Source: an uncultured Marinobacter sp. (lineage in GTDB: Bacteria > Pseudomonadota > Gammaproteobacteria > Pseudomonadales > Oleiphilaceae). From it: a stretch of DNA of 64,000 nucleotides. The stretch spans positions 310,001 through 374,000 of the forward strand of contig NZ_CAMYMK010000007.1 in the NCBI RefSeq assembly GCF_947259545.1, given 5' to 3'. The translations under genes and the position numbers were made by a program. Of this stretch, positions 21,929-30,699 are shown piece after piece. Positions within the stretch are counted from its first letter, which is position 1; every line of letters starts with the position of its first letter. Under the pieces are notes generated by a model. That model was given only the letters and a program-made list of their open reading frames with translations. It searched no databases and was not told where the DNA came from.

Positions 21929-22516
21929 ATGGCATTGGTTACTGTGACTGATCCCGCACGGGATTATCTGGCACAACTTATCGAAAAGCAGGACGTGGAA
22001 GGCATGGGCGTGCGGATCTTCGTGACCCAGCCCGGCACCAAAAATGCCGAAACCTGTCTGGCCTACTGCCCGCCCAACGAGGTTGTTCCCACGGACGAAC
22101 AACTAGACCTGGGTAAGTTTACTTTGTTCCTGGACCATAACTCGGTGCCTTTCCTTGAGGAAGCGTACGTGGATTATTCCAAGGACCAGATGGGTGGTCA
22201 GCTCACCATCAAGGCACCCAATGCCAAGGTGCCGAAAATTGATGACGACGCCCCGCTGCCGGACCGCGTGAATTATATCCTGGCCTCCGAGATCAACCCC
22301 AACCTCGCCGCTCACGGTGGCGATGTCTCTCTGGTGGAAATTGTCGATGAGTCCGTTGCGGTGCTTCGCTTCGGTGGTGGTTGCCAGGGGTGCAGTGCGG
22401 TCAGCCTGACGCTCAAGCAGGGCGTGGAAAGTACCCTGAAGGAGCGCGTCCCGGAAATTACGGCCGTCAGGGATGTGACGGATCACACCGTTACCGAAAA
22501 CGCCTACTACCAGTAA
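21929..22516 (+). CDS. nfuA: Fe-S biogenesis protein NfuA
   Basis: Carrier that delivers 4Fe-4S clusters to target apoproteins, especially under oxidative stress or iron limitation. The 195-residue protein has an N-terminal degenerate A-type domain (about 1-100) and a C-terminal Nfu domain with the cluster-binding CXXC at Cys152 and Cys155 in [17 protein letters not shown]. The spacing and length match NfuA. It lies divergent from metH. Confidence 0.95.
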   Translation: MALVTVTDPARDYLAQLIEKQDVEGMGVRIFVTQPGTKNAETCLAYCPPNEVVPTDEQLDLGKFTLFLDHNSVPFLEEAYVDYSKDQMGGQLTIKAPNAKVPKIDDDAPLPDRVNYILASEINPNLAAHGGDVSLVEIVDESVAVLRFGGGCQGCSAVSLTLKQGVESTLKERVPEITAVRDVTDHTVTENAYYQ

Positions 22517-22668
22517 GTCCTGGCCGTCATTTAACGTCCGGCTCCCGATCACCAGATTGTCGGGGCCGGGCATCATTGTTAGCTGCTGCATTACCCTCGC
22601 TTTATTGGCTACTCGGCCAATGCCCCTGCCTTTCAGTTACTTCATGATCTGTCACACAATCAAGAACT

Positions 22669-23952
22669 ATGGACAGGTATCATGCCTGTCTGACAAATAG
22701 GGCGCAGTCGCGGGTAATCTTGCCTGCGACATTTACATTACCGGGGTTAGATTTGTTCGACGTTGCACTTCTTACTGTGCCACTGATGGCGGCTATCGTT
22801 GGCTGGTTTACCAACTGGCTTGCCATACAGATGTCTTTTTATCCTGTCCAGTTTATTGGAATCGGCGGTATTGGCTGGCAGGGTGTCATCCCCCGTAAGT
22901 CGGAAAAAATGGCGCATATCTGTATTGATCGCACTCTGCAGCAGTTCGGGGATCTCAACGCCGTTTATCGCAAACTCGAACCCCACCGTATCGTCGAACA
23001 AGTGGTTGCCCAGGTGAACCCGCGACTGGATGAGTACATTGATGAGGTCATGTACGAGATCCAGCCGGTCCTATGGGATAACCTGCCCCTGTTCCTGAGA
23101 CACCGGATCTACGAGTGGGCCAGAGAGCAGCTGCCGTCGCGTATTGAATCCCTGGTTGAGGATTTCGGGGACGACCTGAATGACCTGGTGGATCTCAAGA
23201 CTCTGTTGAGCCGCGAGCTCGAGCATCATCCTGACCTGATGAACCGGATTTTCCAGCAGGCCGGCTCGGTTGAGTTGCGCTCAGTTATAAATCGGGGCGC
23301 CATTATCGGTGGCCTTCTCGGTGCCATGCTCGCCCCGCTCTGGGCGAGGTATCCGGAGCCCTGGCTGTTACCGTTGGGCGGCTTTGCTGTCGGGTTCCTG
23401 ACGAACTGGCTGGCGATTAACCTTATTTTCAGCCCGCTGAAGCCCCGGCGTTTCCTGTTCTGGAAAATTCAGGGTCTATTTCTGCGTCGACAGTCTGAGA
23501 TCAGTGATGTCTGGGCCCGTCTGGTTGCGGAAGAGCTGATAACCGTTGAAAAGGTTGCCGATGCGATGATCAACGGTAGCCACGGTGACCGCACGAGGGC
23601 CATTATCCAGAAGCACCTGCGGCCGTTACTCGATAACTCGGTGACAATGAAACTGACCGCTCAGGTGGCTGTCGGAATGACGGGCTATACAGAGCTTAAA
23701 AAGGCGATGAATCAGAAGGCCGTGCTTGCCACCCGGGATGTCTTTGGCGATCCGGCGTTTAACCGTGAGCGGGCTCCCGTGGTTGCAGAGGTCCTGGCCG
23801 GGCAGATGAAGTCCCTCAGGCCATCGGAGTTTCAGGACATTCTGCGCCCGGCCTTTCGCGAGGAAGAAGTTCAGTTGATGGTTGTTGGCGGGTTGTTTGG
23901 TGCCCTGGCAGGGCTCATGCAGTTTATTGCCCTCAACAACCTGCTATTGTAA
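22669..23952 (+). CDS. DUF445 membrane protein
   Basis: A 427-residue protein with an N-terminal membrane helix bearing VGWFTNWLAIQMSFYP and a second membrane pair around residues 205-255 bearing the repeated signature GFLTNWLAINLIFSPLKP. This duplicated TNWLAI motif defines the DUF445 (YheB-like) family, whose function is unknown. The central region is helical and charged. The ATG at 22669 is used; a TTG at 22753 with GGGG just upstream would remove 28 residues and may be the real start. The next gene begins 33 bases downstream and is probably cotranscribed. Confidence 0.8.
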   Translation: MDRYHACLTNRAQSRVILPATFTLPGLDLFDVALLTVPLMAAIVGWFTNWLAIQMSFYPVQFIGIGGIGWQGVIPRKSEKMAHICIDRTLQQFGDLNAVYRKLEPHRIVEQVVAQVNPRLDEYIDEVMYEIQPVLWDNLPLFLRHRIYEWAREQLPSRIESLVEDFGDDLNDLVDLKTLLSRELEHHPDLMNRIFQQAGSVELRSVINRGAIIGGLLGAMLAPLWARYPEPWLLPLGGFAVGFLTNWLAINLIFSPLKPRRFLFWKIQGLFLRRQSEISDVWARLVAEELITVEKVADAMINGSHGDRTRAIIQKHLRPLLDNSVTMKLTAQVAVGMTGYTELKKAMNQKAVLATRDVFGDPAFNRERAPVVAEVLAGQMKSLRPSEFQDILRPAFREEEVQLMVVGGLFGALAGLMQFIALNNLLL

Positions 23953-23985
23953 TTAGCCATAATCTACTCCCCTGGAGCGTTTCTT

Positions 23986-24333
23986 ATGGAATTTGGACTA
24001 CAGATACTGGCCCAGGTGGTCATCACCGCCCTGGTTGTCCTGGGTGTACTGGCGGGCTTCTGGCTCAAGGTTGTGCGTCCTTATCTGGATCGCAAAGTCG
24101 AAGAGCTTATTGAAGCCTCGAAGGACATTGAACCCCGGGTTACACGTGGAGTGAAGGCCGGTGTGGCGGAGAGCCTGCGTGAGCTGCCCGAAAGCACGGT
24201 CAAGGAATCCACCCGCCAGTTTCTGAAGTTTGGCTCAGGGTTGTTTGAGAACGGGTTGAGCAGTTTCCTGGGCAGCGCCGCAGACCTGGAGCGCCACTCC
24301 CGGGGGAATGGCGTCGATACGCGGGTCGATTAA
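23986..24333 (+). CDS. Small membrane-anchored protein downstream of DUF445 gene
   Basis: A 115-residue protein with one N-terminal helix (about residues 8-28), then a charged, probably helical cytoplasmic part rich in Glu and Arg. No family is recognised. The GGAG ribosome site lies close before the ATG. The spacing suggests an operon with the DUF445 gene, so the two proteins may act together at the membrane. The last four bases overlap the 3' end of the convergent tusE gene, with no room for a terminator between them. Confidence 0.65.
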   Translation: MEFGLQILAQVVITALVVLGVLAGFWLKVVRPYLDRKVEELIEASKDIEPRVTRGVKAGVAESLRELPESTVKESTRQFLKFGSGLFENGLSSFLGSAADLERHSRGNGVDTRVD

Positions 24334-24647
24334 AGGCAATTCGTCGGCCGGGGCAAGCCTGCGATACGGCAGGCGCTCTTGGCGGGTGTTCCGGGAAACA
24401 GCTGCATAAGATAAATGCTGTTTCCTTTTTCCTCTCCTAAGGCCTCCTTTACCGCTTTGACGAACAGGCGGTTAGAAGGGGGTGACATTTCATGTTCTTT
24501 GTAAAAATCCCTCAGGAACATGATGATTTCCCAATGGTTTTCAGAAAGATCCATTGCGTCCTCAGCAGCAATTTCCCGCGCTACGTCCTTTGTCCATGCA
24601 GAGGCATCTTCCAGAAACCCCTCGTTGTTACGAATGACCGTTGTCAT
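24330..24647 (-). CDS. tusE: TusE/DsrC family sulfur carrier
   Basis: Sulfur-accepting protein at the end of the Tus relay that passes persulfide to MnmA for 2-thiolation of tRNA wobble uridine. The 105-residue protein shows the family core (LSENHWEIIMFLRDFY, EEKGNSIYLMQLFPGTPAK) and the C-terminal arm IAGLPRPTNCL. Besides the universal penultimate cysteine (Cys104) it has Cys93 exactly ten residues earlier, the two-cysteine pattern of DsrC proteins, whereas the E. coli TusE that I recall has only the last one. The tusB, tusC and tusD genes precede it on the same strand, so a tRNA-thiolation role remains most likely. Confidence 0.88.
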   Translation of the reverse strand: MTTVIRNNEGFLEDASAWTKDVAREIAAEDAMDLSENHWEIIMFLRDFYKEHEMSPPSNRLFVKAVKEALGEEKGNSIYLMQLFPGTPAKSACRIAGLPRPTNCL

Positions 24648-24650
24648 GAT

Positions 24651-24923
24651 TTACCAGCTGATAACCCGTTGTGCCTGTATGGTGAGAGAAACCATATCAT
24701 CGAAGGTGATGGGAGCGGAAATATCCTGCCCCGCTTCAATCGCCCTGGCGCGAAGGTCCTCCCGCAGCGCATAGACAGTTTCTGGGAGCGTAACGGTTGA
24801 ATCGGCGAGGGCAGTGACGGCATTGCCGGTCAACAGGATCGCATCCTGTTCACCCGCCATGCCCAGGCATTCGCGGAACCGTGTGTGGCCTGGAGGCTTG
24901 CTGAGAATATGAAGTGTGTGCAT
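24651..24923 (-). CDS. tusB: Sulfurtransferase complex subunit TusB (DsrH family)
   Basis: A 90-residue DsrH-type subunit of the TusBCD heterohexamer that passes sulfur from TusA to TusE. MHTLHILSKPP at the start and the ILLTGNAVTAL segment fit the family. Its stop lies three bases before the tusE start; tusC ends 32 bases upstream. Small size and weak conservation are normal for TusB. Confidence 0.88.
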   Translation of the reverse strand: MHTLHILSKPPGHTRFRECLGMAGEQDAILLTGNAVTALADSTVTLPETVYALREDLRARAIEAGQDISAPITFDDMVSLTIQAQRVISW

Positions 24924-24955
24924 CGCAGTTGTATCCTGTAATCCGCCGGTGACTC

Positions 24956-25306
24956 TTAACCTGAAAACACCACGTTTTGGTACTGGTCCAGCGCCTCGCT
25001 TGTGTTTTCGACCCGGGTAACGCCACTGATGAGGTTGTCATCAGTGAGGCCAAATCGCTGGCAAGCTGCGGTGTCCGCCAGAAGTGCTTCAACACCGAAA
25101 ATGCTGGCCGCCGCGAGGTTCCGCTCTACCGACTTCTGATCAATTCCTGCAGGCTCCTGTCCCTTACTGAGCCAGAGTACGCCAGCGTCAATAAACAGCA
25201 GCGAGACCGGCTGATCAAAGGCGGCCAGTGAGAAGGCCATGTCCAGGCTCTCCCGTCCTCCCCAGCTACCGTAAGGGGGCTGATCAATGACAATCAGCGT
25301 GTGCAT
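24956..25306 (-). CDS. tusC: Sulfurtransferase complex subunit TusC (DsrF family)
   Basis: A 116-residue DsrF-type subunit. The motif QPPYGSWGGRESLDMAFSLA at the N-terminus and LFIDAGVLWL are characteristic. It starts three bases after the tusD stop, so D, C, B and E are read as one unit from right to left. Confidence 0.9.
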   Translation of the reverse strand: MHTLIVIDQPPYGSWGGRESLDMAFSLAAFDQPVSLLFIDAGVLWLSKGQEPAGIDQKSVERNLAAASIFGVEALLADTAACQRFGLTDDNLISGVTRVENTSEALDQYQNVVFSG

Positions 25307-25309
25307 GCT

Positions 25310-25723
25310 TCAGGCTCCACCGTGGAAATAGATAACGCGGGAAGAGTGCGCTGTGCTCTCCACCCACTCGCCGAGACCAGCGATTTCAAAAGGCGCCGCA
25401 AGGTTGCTGGCAGGCAACTGGTAACGTTTCCGCTCGGATTCGTTGACCAGTCCTCGCCTGAGCGCTGAGGCGATACAGGCAATAGCGGGTACGGAATGCT
25501 CCTGCAGGAGGTCAGCCCAGGCCCGTGTCCAGTTGGTTTCGTCCGACGGAGGTGAAGTCAGTGCTGAGGCCAGGTGCACACCTTCGCCGTACAGGAACAC
25601 GCGATCAATGGTGTGTCCGGCCCTGAGGACGGCATGGGCGAATCCAAGTGCGGTTTCCGGCGCCTGGGAGCTGTAGGGAGCGCCGGTAATGACCAGCGTA
25701 AACGTGTGTTTGTCAGCAGGCAT
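25310..25723 (-). CDS. tusD: Sulfurtransferase complex subunit TusD (DsrE family)
   Basis: Catalytic DsrE-type subunit, 137 residues, carrying the sulfur-accepting Cys83 in AIACIASALRRGL. The N-terminal TLVITGAPYSSQAPETALGF is typical. First gene of tusDCBE. A hairpin terminator that ends the neighbouring yccA transcript lies about 50 bases upstream, so the tus genes probably have their own promoter in that short gap. Confidence 0.92.
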   Translation of the reverse strand: MPADKHTFTLVITGAPYSSQAPETALGFAHAVLRAGHTIDRVFLYGEGVHLASALTSPPSDETNWTRAWADLLQEHSVPAIACIASALRRGLVNESERKRYQLPASNLAAPFEIAGLGEWVESTAHSSRVIYFHGGA

Positions 25724-25768
25724 CTGTAACGGTCAGTTCCGATGGGTCAGGGTGTTAAGTGTACCGAA

Positions 25769-25798
25769 AGCAAAAGCCCCGGCAAATGCCGGGGCTTT
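25769..25798 (-). terminator. Intrinsic terminator after the YccA-like gene
   Basis: A perfect 11-bp stem (25773-25783 with 25788-25798, GCCCCGGC/GCCGGGGC core) with an AAAT loop and a short T run on the minus strand, 28 bases after the YccA stop. Confidence 0.88.
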
Positions 25799-25825
25799 CA
25801 GGCCAAATCACTGTGTGATTATTGA

Positions 25826-26530
25826 TCAGTCTTCGCCGCTGAACGCCATCAACAGGTGCAGCAGGCTGACGAAGAGGTTGTAGATGGCAACATACAGCCC
25901 GACAGTTGCGATGATGTAGTTACGCTCACCACCGTTGATGATCCGGCTTGTCTCGAACAGGATCATGATGGAGGCGAAGATAGTGAAGCCTGCAGAGACT
26001 GCGAGGTGCAGTACCGAGCTTTCCATGATGAAGGCCAGAACCATGGCGCCGATCAGCACAAATGCGCCGGCGGTCAGGAAGCTGGACATGAAGCTGAAGT
26101 CCTTCTTCGTGATGAGCGCGGTGGCTGACAGGCCAACAAAAGCGACCGCTGTCAGCGTGAGCGCCTGCGCGACGATCTGTGAGGCGCCTGCAGCCACGAT
26201 AGAGCCGATAATCGGACCCAATGTGTAACCCATGAAGCCGGTCAGGGCGAACGTGGTCAGAATGCCCCAGGGACTGTTCTTCAGCTTATAAGTTGCGAAC
26301 AGCAGGCCGATGTAGCCGACAATGGTGATGAGGAATCCCGGGTGAGTGCCGTTCATGTTCAGGAAGGCCGTCAGTGCCGAGAAGGCCAGGGTCATGCCAA
26401 GCAACATGTAGGTGTTGCGCAACACGTTCATGGCATCTGCACTGATGCCAGTGGTCGTGCGCTCAGTCTGCGGAGCGGAATAGGCTCCCTGATTATTGCG
26501 AACGCCGAATCGTCTGTCTTCCATTGTCAT
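25826..26530 (-). CDS. yccA: Bax inhibitor-1/YccA family inner-membrane protein
   Basis: A 234-residue protein with seven predicted transmembrane helices and a polar N-terminal tail of about 30 residues. The family pattern is seen in GFMGYTLGPI and in the C-terminal helix with YNLFVSLLHLLMAF. E. coli YccA binds and restrains the FtsH protease; bacterial relatives may be calcium or proton channels. It adjoins the tus genes, which I recall as a common gammaproteobacterial arrangement. It has its own terminator and a 200-base upstream region before the tRNA-Ser promoter. Confidence 0.9.
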   Translation of the reverse strand: MTMEDRRFGVRNNQGAYSAPQTERTTTGISADAMNVLRNTYMLLGMTLAFSALTAFLNMNGTHPGFLITIVGYIGLLFATYKLKNSPWGILTTFALTGFMGYTLGPIIGSIVAAGASQIVAQALTLTAVAFVGLSATALITKKDFSFMSSFLTAGAFVLIGAMVLAFIMESSVLHLAVSAGFTIFASIMILFETSRIINGGERNYIIATVGLYVAIYNLFVSLLHLLMAFSGED

Positions 26531-26671
26531 CTCCGTTGGTAAAACGTCTGGTCACTGACACCACTATAATGTCGCTACCGCAACTTTCAATCATTTACGA
26601 CAGAAAAGCACGTAACAGATTCCATTAAAAGCTGTTAATGTTCAAAATTCCGGTAGACTTCATGCAGGGCG

Positions 26672-26699
26672 TTGACAGGGCAGGCAATTCCGGTATCAT
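26672..26699 (+). promoter_or_regulatory. Promoter of tRNA-Ser
   Basis: A perfect -35 TTGACA (26672-26677), a 16-base spacer and TATCAT (26694-26699) lie 35 bases upstream of the mature tRNA. Confidence 0.75.
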
Positions 26700-26734
26700 G
26701 CTCACCGCTGTCGCAATGACGGCGATGGAAAAAC

Positions 26735-26825
26735 GGTGGGCTGGCAGAGTGGCTGAATGCAGCGGTCTTGAAAACCGCCGAAGGTTAGTAGCCTTCCCGG
26801 GGTTCGAATCCCTGGCCCACCGCCA
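26735..26825 (+). tRNA. tRNA-Ser (anticodon UGA)
   Basis: Acceptor stem GGTGGGC/GCCCACC, discriminator G and encoded CCA. The anticodon stem GCGGT/ACCGC holds loop CTTGAAA with anticodon TGA (26769-26771). A long class II variable arm and a T loop GTTCGAATC are present. Discriminator G and the long arm fit serine. 91 bases including CCA. Confidence 0.97.
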
Positions 26826-26937
26826 TTTTTCCTCTTCTTTTAGTCCCATTCCTGAAGACCTTTCCCCGTAGTTATCCCTATTTAACCGGTCTCACTTGGC
26901 CCCCATCATCAATATTGAGCCATCGGGAGAACTCACT

Positions 26938-27147
26938 ATGTCAGATCCACGCAGTGCGTCGAAATCGAACACGAAAACTCTGGAACGAAATGACCGGAAA
27001 TTCTCTGTTACGACCAATCGGGGTAAGGCAAGCCATAAAGTCAGGTATGTCGAGGCTGGAGGTGCGGCAGTCGATCTGGATGAGTGCACGTTTTGTCAGT
27101 CAGTGCCGGAGGTCAGTGACGATGGCGAGCGCGGAACCAGAGGCTGA
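26938..27147 (+). CDS. Possible small protein, unrecognised
   Basis: A 69-residue frame beginning MSDPRSASKSN after a GGAGA ribosome site. It is polar and basic at first, then acidic, with one Cys pair in CTFCQS and no membrane segment. It lies alone between tRNA-Ser and the convergent pxpC gene, ending one base before the pxpC stop. No family is known to me. The ribosome site and intact length support coding, but the minus strand over the same bases is also open, so confidence is limited. Confidence 0.42.
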   Translation: MSDPRSASKSNTKTLERNDRKFSVTTNRGKASHKVRYVEAGGAAVDLDECTFCQSVPEVSDDGERGTRG

Positions 27148-27148
27148 G

Positions 27149-28102
27149 TTATCTCCAGCTCAATGAATAGCCGTCGGTGTGCCAGCGGGTTTCACTAAAG
27201 AAACGGTGAAAAACCACCCGCTCGTTCTGTATATCCGCAACGTTGGCAAAATAGAATTCCAGCTCCTGTCCGGGCAGTCTCTGGGCCAGTTTCCCGGCAT
27301 CCAGGGCACCGAGGGTGCCTGGTTTCGGATACCCCCCAATCGTCTGGCAGTCATTCAGCAGAACAATGGGGTTGCCATCACCGGGAACCTGCACCGACCC
27401 CACAGCGATACCTTCAGAAATAATTCCCTGCGGTACCTGCTCCAGCGCGGGGCCCTCGAGTCTGAATCCCATACGGTCTGATTGGTTGCTGACACGGTAG
27501 GTGCTGGTTGTCAGTCTCAACAGGTCGTCCCGTTGGAACAGTGAGTACTGAGCTGCCGGCACCAGTCGCAGGGTCAGCCGGTCAGAATAGCGGCCACGGA
27601 AACGTTCCGGGACCTGGCGCGGCTGATATCTGGCGGTAGCGTGCGCAGGTGAGAGGATGTCTCCTTTTCGGATCGCCTCGATGCCCTCAATTTTTTCCCT
27701 TACTACGACGGATCGCGAGCCAAACCAGGTTGCTGTATCAAAGCCTCCGGGGGCTGCGAGATAGGTGATCCGTCCAGAGCGGGTGGGATCGACGGCGAGT
27801 CTGTCTCCTTTAGCGAGCTGAACAGTCTGCCAGCCATCCCGGGGGCTGCCATTAACACGTACGCTGGTGGCTGCACCTGCCACCCCAACGACGATGTCAG
27901 CTTCGGCCTCAGCTTCAAATCCGCCCAGTAATATTTCGACGCACGCGGTATTGGCGGGGTTGTCCAGCAGCTTGTTGGCCCAGCTAAAGCTGTGGATGTC
28001 CAGTGCACCACCGGCTGACAGACCGTGCCTACGATACCCCCGCCGACCGGAATCCTGCACGGTGGAGCGGGCGCCGGGGTTGATAATGCGAAGCCCGCTC
28101 AC
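27149..28102 (-). CDS. pxpC: 5-oxoprolinase subunit PxpC (KipA/AHS2 family)
   Basis: One of three subunits of the ATP-dependent 5-oxoprolinase that opens pyroglutamate to glutamate. The 317-residue AHS2 domain is marked by the N-terminal PGARSTVQDSGRRGYRRHGLS, by YLAAPGGFD, and by SNQSDRMGFRLEGPAL. The start overlaps the pxpB stop by four bases. The three adjacent genes A-B-C on one strand are the diagnostic context. Older annotation calls this a biotin-dependent carboxyltransferase or allophanate hydrolase subunit 2. Confidence 0.9.
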   Translation of the reverse strand: MSGLRIINPGARSTVQDSGRRGYRRHGLSAGGALDIHSFSWANKLLDNPANTACVEILLGGFEAEAEADIVVGVAGAATSVRVNGSPRDGWQTVQLAKGDRLAVDPTRSGRITYLAAPGGFDTATWFGSRSVVVREKIEGIEAIRKGDILSPAHATARYQPRQVPERFRGRYSDRLTLRLVPAAQYSLFQRDDLLRLTTSTYRVSNQSDRMGFRLEGPALEQVPQGIISEGIAVGSVQVPGDGNPIVLLNDCQTIGGYPKPGTLGALDAGKLAQRLPGQELEFYFANVADIQNERVVFHRFFSETRWHTDGYSLSWR

Positions 28103-28791
28103 AGCTCACCGCCCAGTTCCAGGAACCGCTCGCGGGATACCGGGTGGAATCGCACCAGATCACCGACGTTGAGCAGAGACAGGTTGGTGGGATCAAAGAG
28201 GGTTACAGGGCTTCGGCCAATCAGTTGCCAACCGCCCGGGGAAGCCTTGGGGTAAACCGCGGTTTGCCGATTGGCAATCCCCACGCTCCCGGCAGGGACT
28301 CGTGATCGAGGAGTGTCCTTTCGGGGTGCTGCTATAGCCGGGTCTACCTCTCCCATAAATCCGAAACCAGGTGCGAAGCCGATGGCGTAAACCGTGTAGG
28401 TTTTGCCGGTGTGATAGCTCACCACCTCATCAACGCTGAGGTTTTTTTCTCTGGCAATCCACTCAAGGTCGGGGCCGCTTTCCGGGCTGTAGTATACCGG
28501 GATGTCATGGGTGGTCTGATCGGGCAGGTCGGAGGAGGTGCTATGGGGGTCGGTTTCACGCGGCATACGGACCGACCTTTCCAGGTATGCCTCGACCCGG
28601 CGGAAATCGATCTCCACGGGGTCATAGATTACCAGCAGCGTCGTGTAAGAAGGCACAAGATCTACCAGCCATTCATTGTGATCCGCCTCTATCCGGTTAC
28701 ACAGGAGGGCAATACGGCGCGGGAGAGTGTCACTGATGGCGTCGGCAAAGGTAACCAGTACGCTGTCTTCTGATACTGCCGTGATCTTCAT
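28099..28791 (-). CDS. pxpB: 5-oxoprolinase subunit PxpB (KipI/AHS1 family)
   Basis: A 230-residue AHS1-domain protein. IPVYYSPESGPDLEWIA, YAIGFAPGFGFMGEVDP and GSVGIANRQTAVYPKASPGG are clear family motifs. It overlaps both neighbours by four bases (ATGA junctions), giving strict translational coupling and probably 1:1 subunit supply. Confidence 0.93.
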   Translation of the reverse strand: MKITAVSEDSVLVTFADAISDTLPRRIALLCNRIEADHNEWLVDLVPSYTTLLVIYDPVEIDFRRVEAYLERSVRMPRETDPHSTSSDLPDQTTHDIPVYYSPESGPDLEWIAREKNLSVDEVVSYHTGKTYTVYAIGFAPGFGFMGEVDPAIAAPRKDTPRSRVPAGSVGIANRQTAVYPKASPGGWQLIGRSPVTLFDPTNLSLLNVGDLVRFHPVSRERFLELGGEL

Positions 28792-29525
28792 TGCGCTGAC
28801 TGCAGGGCGTCTCGTATGGCACGAACCGCTGCCAGTGCACTGTCGTTGTCACCATGGACGCAAAGGCTGTCTGCGGGCAATTCGAGCCATCGTCCGTTGA
28901 TGCTGGTAATTCCGCCCTGAGTGGAAAACGACAGTGCCTGGTCGACGATGCGCTGTGGGTCGTGATGAACCGCACCTTGCTGTCTTCGGGGCACCAGCTG
29001 CCCTTCGTCATCGTAGGCCCGGTCGGCGAAAGCTTCCATCAGGAGGGGGACACCCACTTGTCCTGCCAGCTCCTGATGCTGACGGTAATGGAGGGTGGCC
29101 GGTATCATCAGTGGCAGATCGGAACGGTACGTCCGAACGGCTTCCATCACCGCTTGCAGAATTGTGGCATCCTTCATCATGTCATTGTTCAGCGCGCCAT
29201 GCGGCTTGACGTAACTCAGGGGCAGTCCCTCGGCTCTGCACAGGCCCTCCAGGGCACCGAGCTGGTAGAGCATCAGGGCCTGGATCTCCTCTGGCGAGTG
29301 GGCAATGGAGCGTCGTCCAAAGCCGACCAGGTCATGGTAGGAAGGATGGGCGCCGATCTGTACCTGATAACGTGCTGCCAGGGCCACGGTCTGACGGATC
29401 ACCATGGGGTCTGCTGCGTGGAAGCCGCAGGCCACGTTTGCCATATCGATGAGGGGCATGACGTGCTCATCCTGCCCCATACGCCATGCGCCGTAACTTT
29501 CACCGAGGTCGCAGTTCAGTTTCAT
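28788..29525 (-). CDS. pxpA: 5-oxoprolinase subunit PxpA (LamB/YcsF family)
   Basis: A 245-residue LamB/YcsF protein; the N-terminal MKLNCDLGESYGAWRMGQDE and NVACGFHAADP are nearly invariant in the family, and YVKPHGALNND follows. It works with PxpB and PxpC to remove 5-oxoproline, which forms spontaneously from glutamine and glutamate. It starts 13 bases after the hemH stop, so hemH-pxpABC may be one transcript. Confidence 0.94.
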   Translation of the reverse strand: MKLNCDLGESYGAWRMGQDEHVMPLIDMANVACGFHAADPMVIRQTVALAARYQVQIGAHPSYHDLVGFGRRSIAHSPEEIQALMLYQLGALEGLCRAEGLPLSYVKPHGALNNDMMKDATILQAVMEAVRTYRSDLPLMIPATLHYRQHQELAGQVGVPLLMEAFADRAYDDEGQLVPRRQQGAVHHDPQRIVDQALSFSTQGGITSINGRWLELPADSLCVHGDNDSALAAVRAIRDALQSAQ

Positions 29526-29538
29526 CGTTAATGCACCT

Positions 29539-30648
29539 TCAGAGAGTTCTGTCCGGGTACACAGCTTTCTTCTGTTTTTGTGCCAGGGCGTCCCGCTGCT
29601 GGAGTGCTTCAGGGTTATTGTCCGGAACAGTCCACCCCTTAAGGTTATCTTCTACCAAACTGACGAGGGCATCAATGTGCCCGGGAGACGCATTCAGGGC
29701 AGGGATGTAGCTGAACCCCCTGCCACCGGATTCCATAAAGTACTCCCGGTTCTCTTCATTGATTTCTTCAATGGTCTCAAGGCAATCCGATGAAAAGCCG
29801 GGGCAAAATACATCGATCGATTTAATGCCTTTTCCGGGCAACCCCTTGAGGGTTTCATCAGTGTAAGGCTTCAACCATTCCTCCTTGCCGAACCGCGACT
29901 GGAAGGTGGTCAGGTAATCATTTTCTTCAAGGCCCAGGCACTGGGCGAGCAATCGCGAAGTCTTGTGGCATTCACAATGGTATGGGTCACCTTTCTTCAG
30001 ATATTTCAATGGAATGCCATGGTAGGACAGAATCAGTTTCTCGTTCCGTCCATGCTGCTCCCAAAAGGCCCGGATGTGCGCTGCCATTGCTTCAATGTAT
30101 GGCGGGTAATCCGGATAGTGGGAGATGAAGCGAAGATCGGGTAGCCAACGCCGGCGAGTAAAATCCTTTGCGATTGCGTCGAAGGTTGAAGCCGAGGTTG
30201 ATGCCGAGTACTGGGGGTAAAGTGGAAGCACGATCAGTTTGCGGACACCCTGGTCCTGCATTTCATTCAGCACATGCGCGATGGAGGGGTTGCCATAACG
30301 CATGGCAAAACCGACGACAATGTTATTGCCGTACTTTTTCGACAATGCCTTCCGAATACCTTCAGCCTGGCTCGCGGTATGCGTCAGTAGGGGGGACCCC
30401 TCAGGCTGCCACACACCGGCGTAGGCTTTGGCCGACTTCCGTGGCCGTATTCGGAGGATGATGCCGTGCAGTATCAGCCACCAGATGGGTCGGGGAAGCT
30501 CCACCACGCGCGGGTCTGACAGGAATTCACCGAGGTAACGTCGAAGCGCGGAAGGGGTCGGAGCATCCGGCGTACCGAGATTGGTAACCAGTACGCCAAG
30601 CTTCTCAGGCTGCCTGTGGTTAAAATTCTCAATTCCTTTGTACTGCAT
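29539..30648 (-). CDS. hemH: Ferrochelatase
   Basis: Inserts ferrous iron into protoporphyrin IX, the final step of haem synthesis. The 369-residue protein shows VLVTNLGTPDAPTPSALRRY, VGFAMRYGNPSI, ILSYHGIPLKYL with the catalytic His, and the C-terminal CPGFSSDCLETIEEI and YIPALNASPGHI. It may be the first gene of a hemH-pxpABC unit. Confidence 0.96.
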   Translation of the reverse strand: MQYKGIENFNHRQPEKLGVLVTNLGTPDAPTPSALRRYLGEFLSDPRVVELPRPIWWLILHGIILRIRPRKSAKAYAGVWQPEGSPLLTHTASQAEGIRKALSKKYGNNIVVGFAMRYGNPSIAHVLNEMQDQGVRKLIVLPLYPQYSASTSASTFDAIAKDFTRRRWLPDLRFISHYPDYPPYIEAMAAHIRAFWEQHGRNEKLILSYHGIPLKYLKKGDPYHCECHKTSRLLAQCLGLEENDYLTTFQSRFGKEEWLKPYTDETLKGLPGKGIKSIDVFCPGFSSDCLETIEEINEENREYFMESGGRGFSYIPALNASPGHIDALVSLVEDNLKGWTVPDNNPEALQQRDALAQKQKKAVYPDRTL

Positions 30649-30699
30649 CTGCTACTTCCTGGCTGACGATTGATGGCTTGGAGGTAGTTCTGGTCTGCG

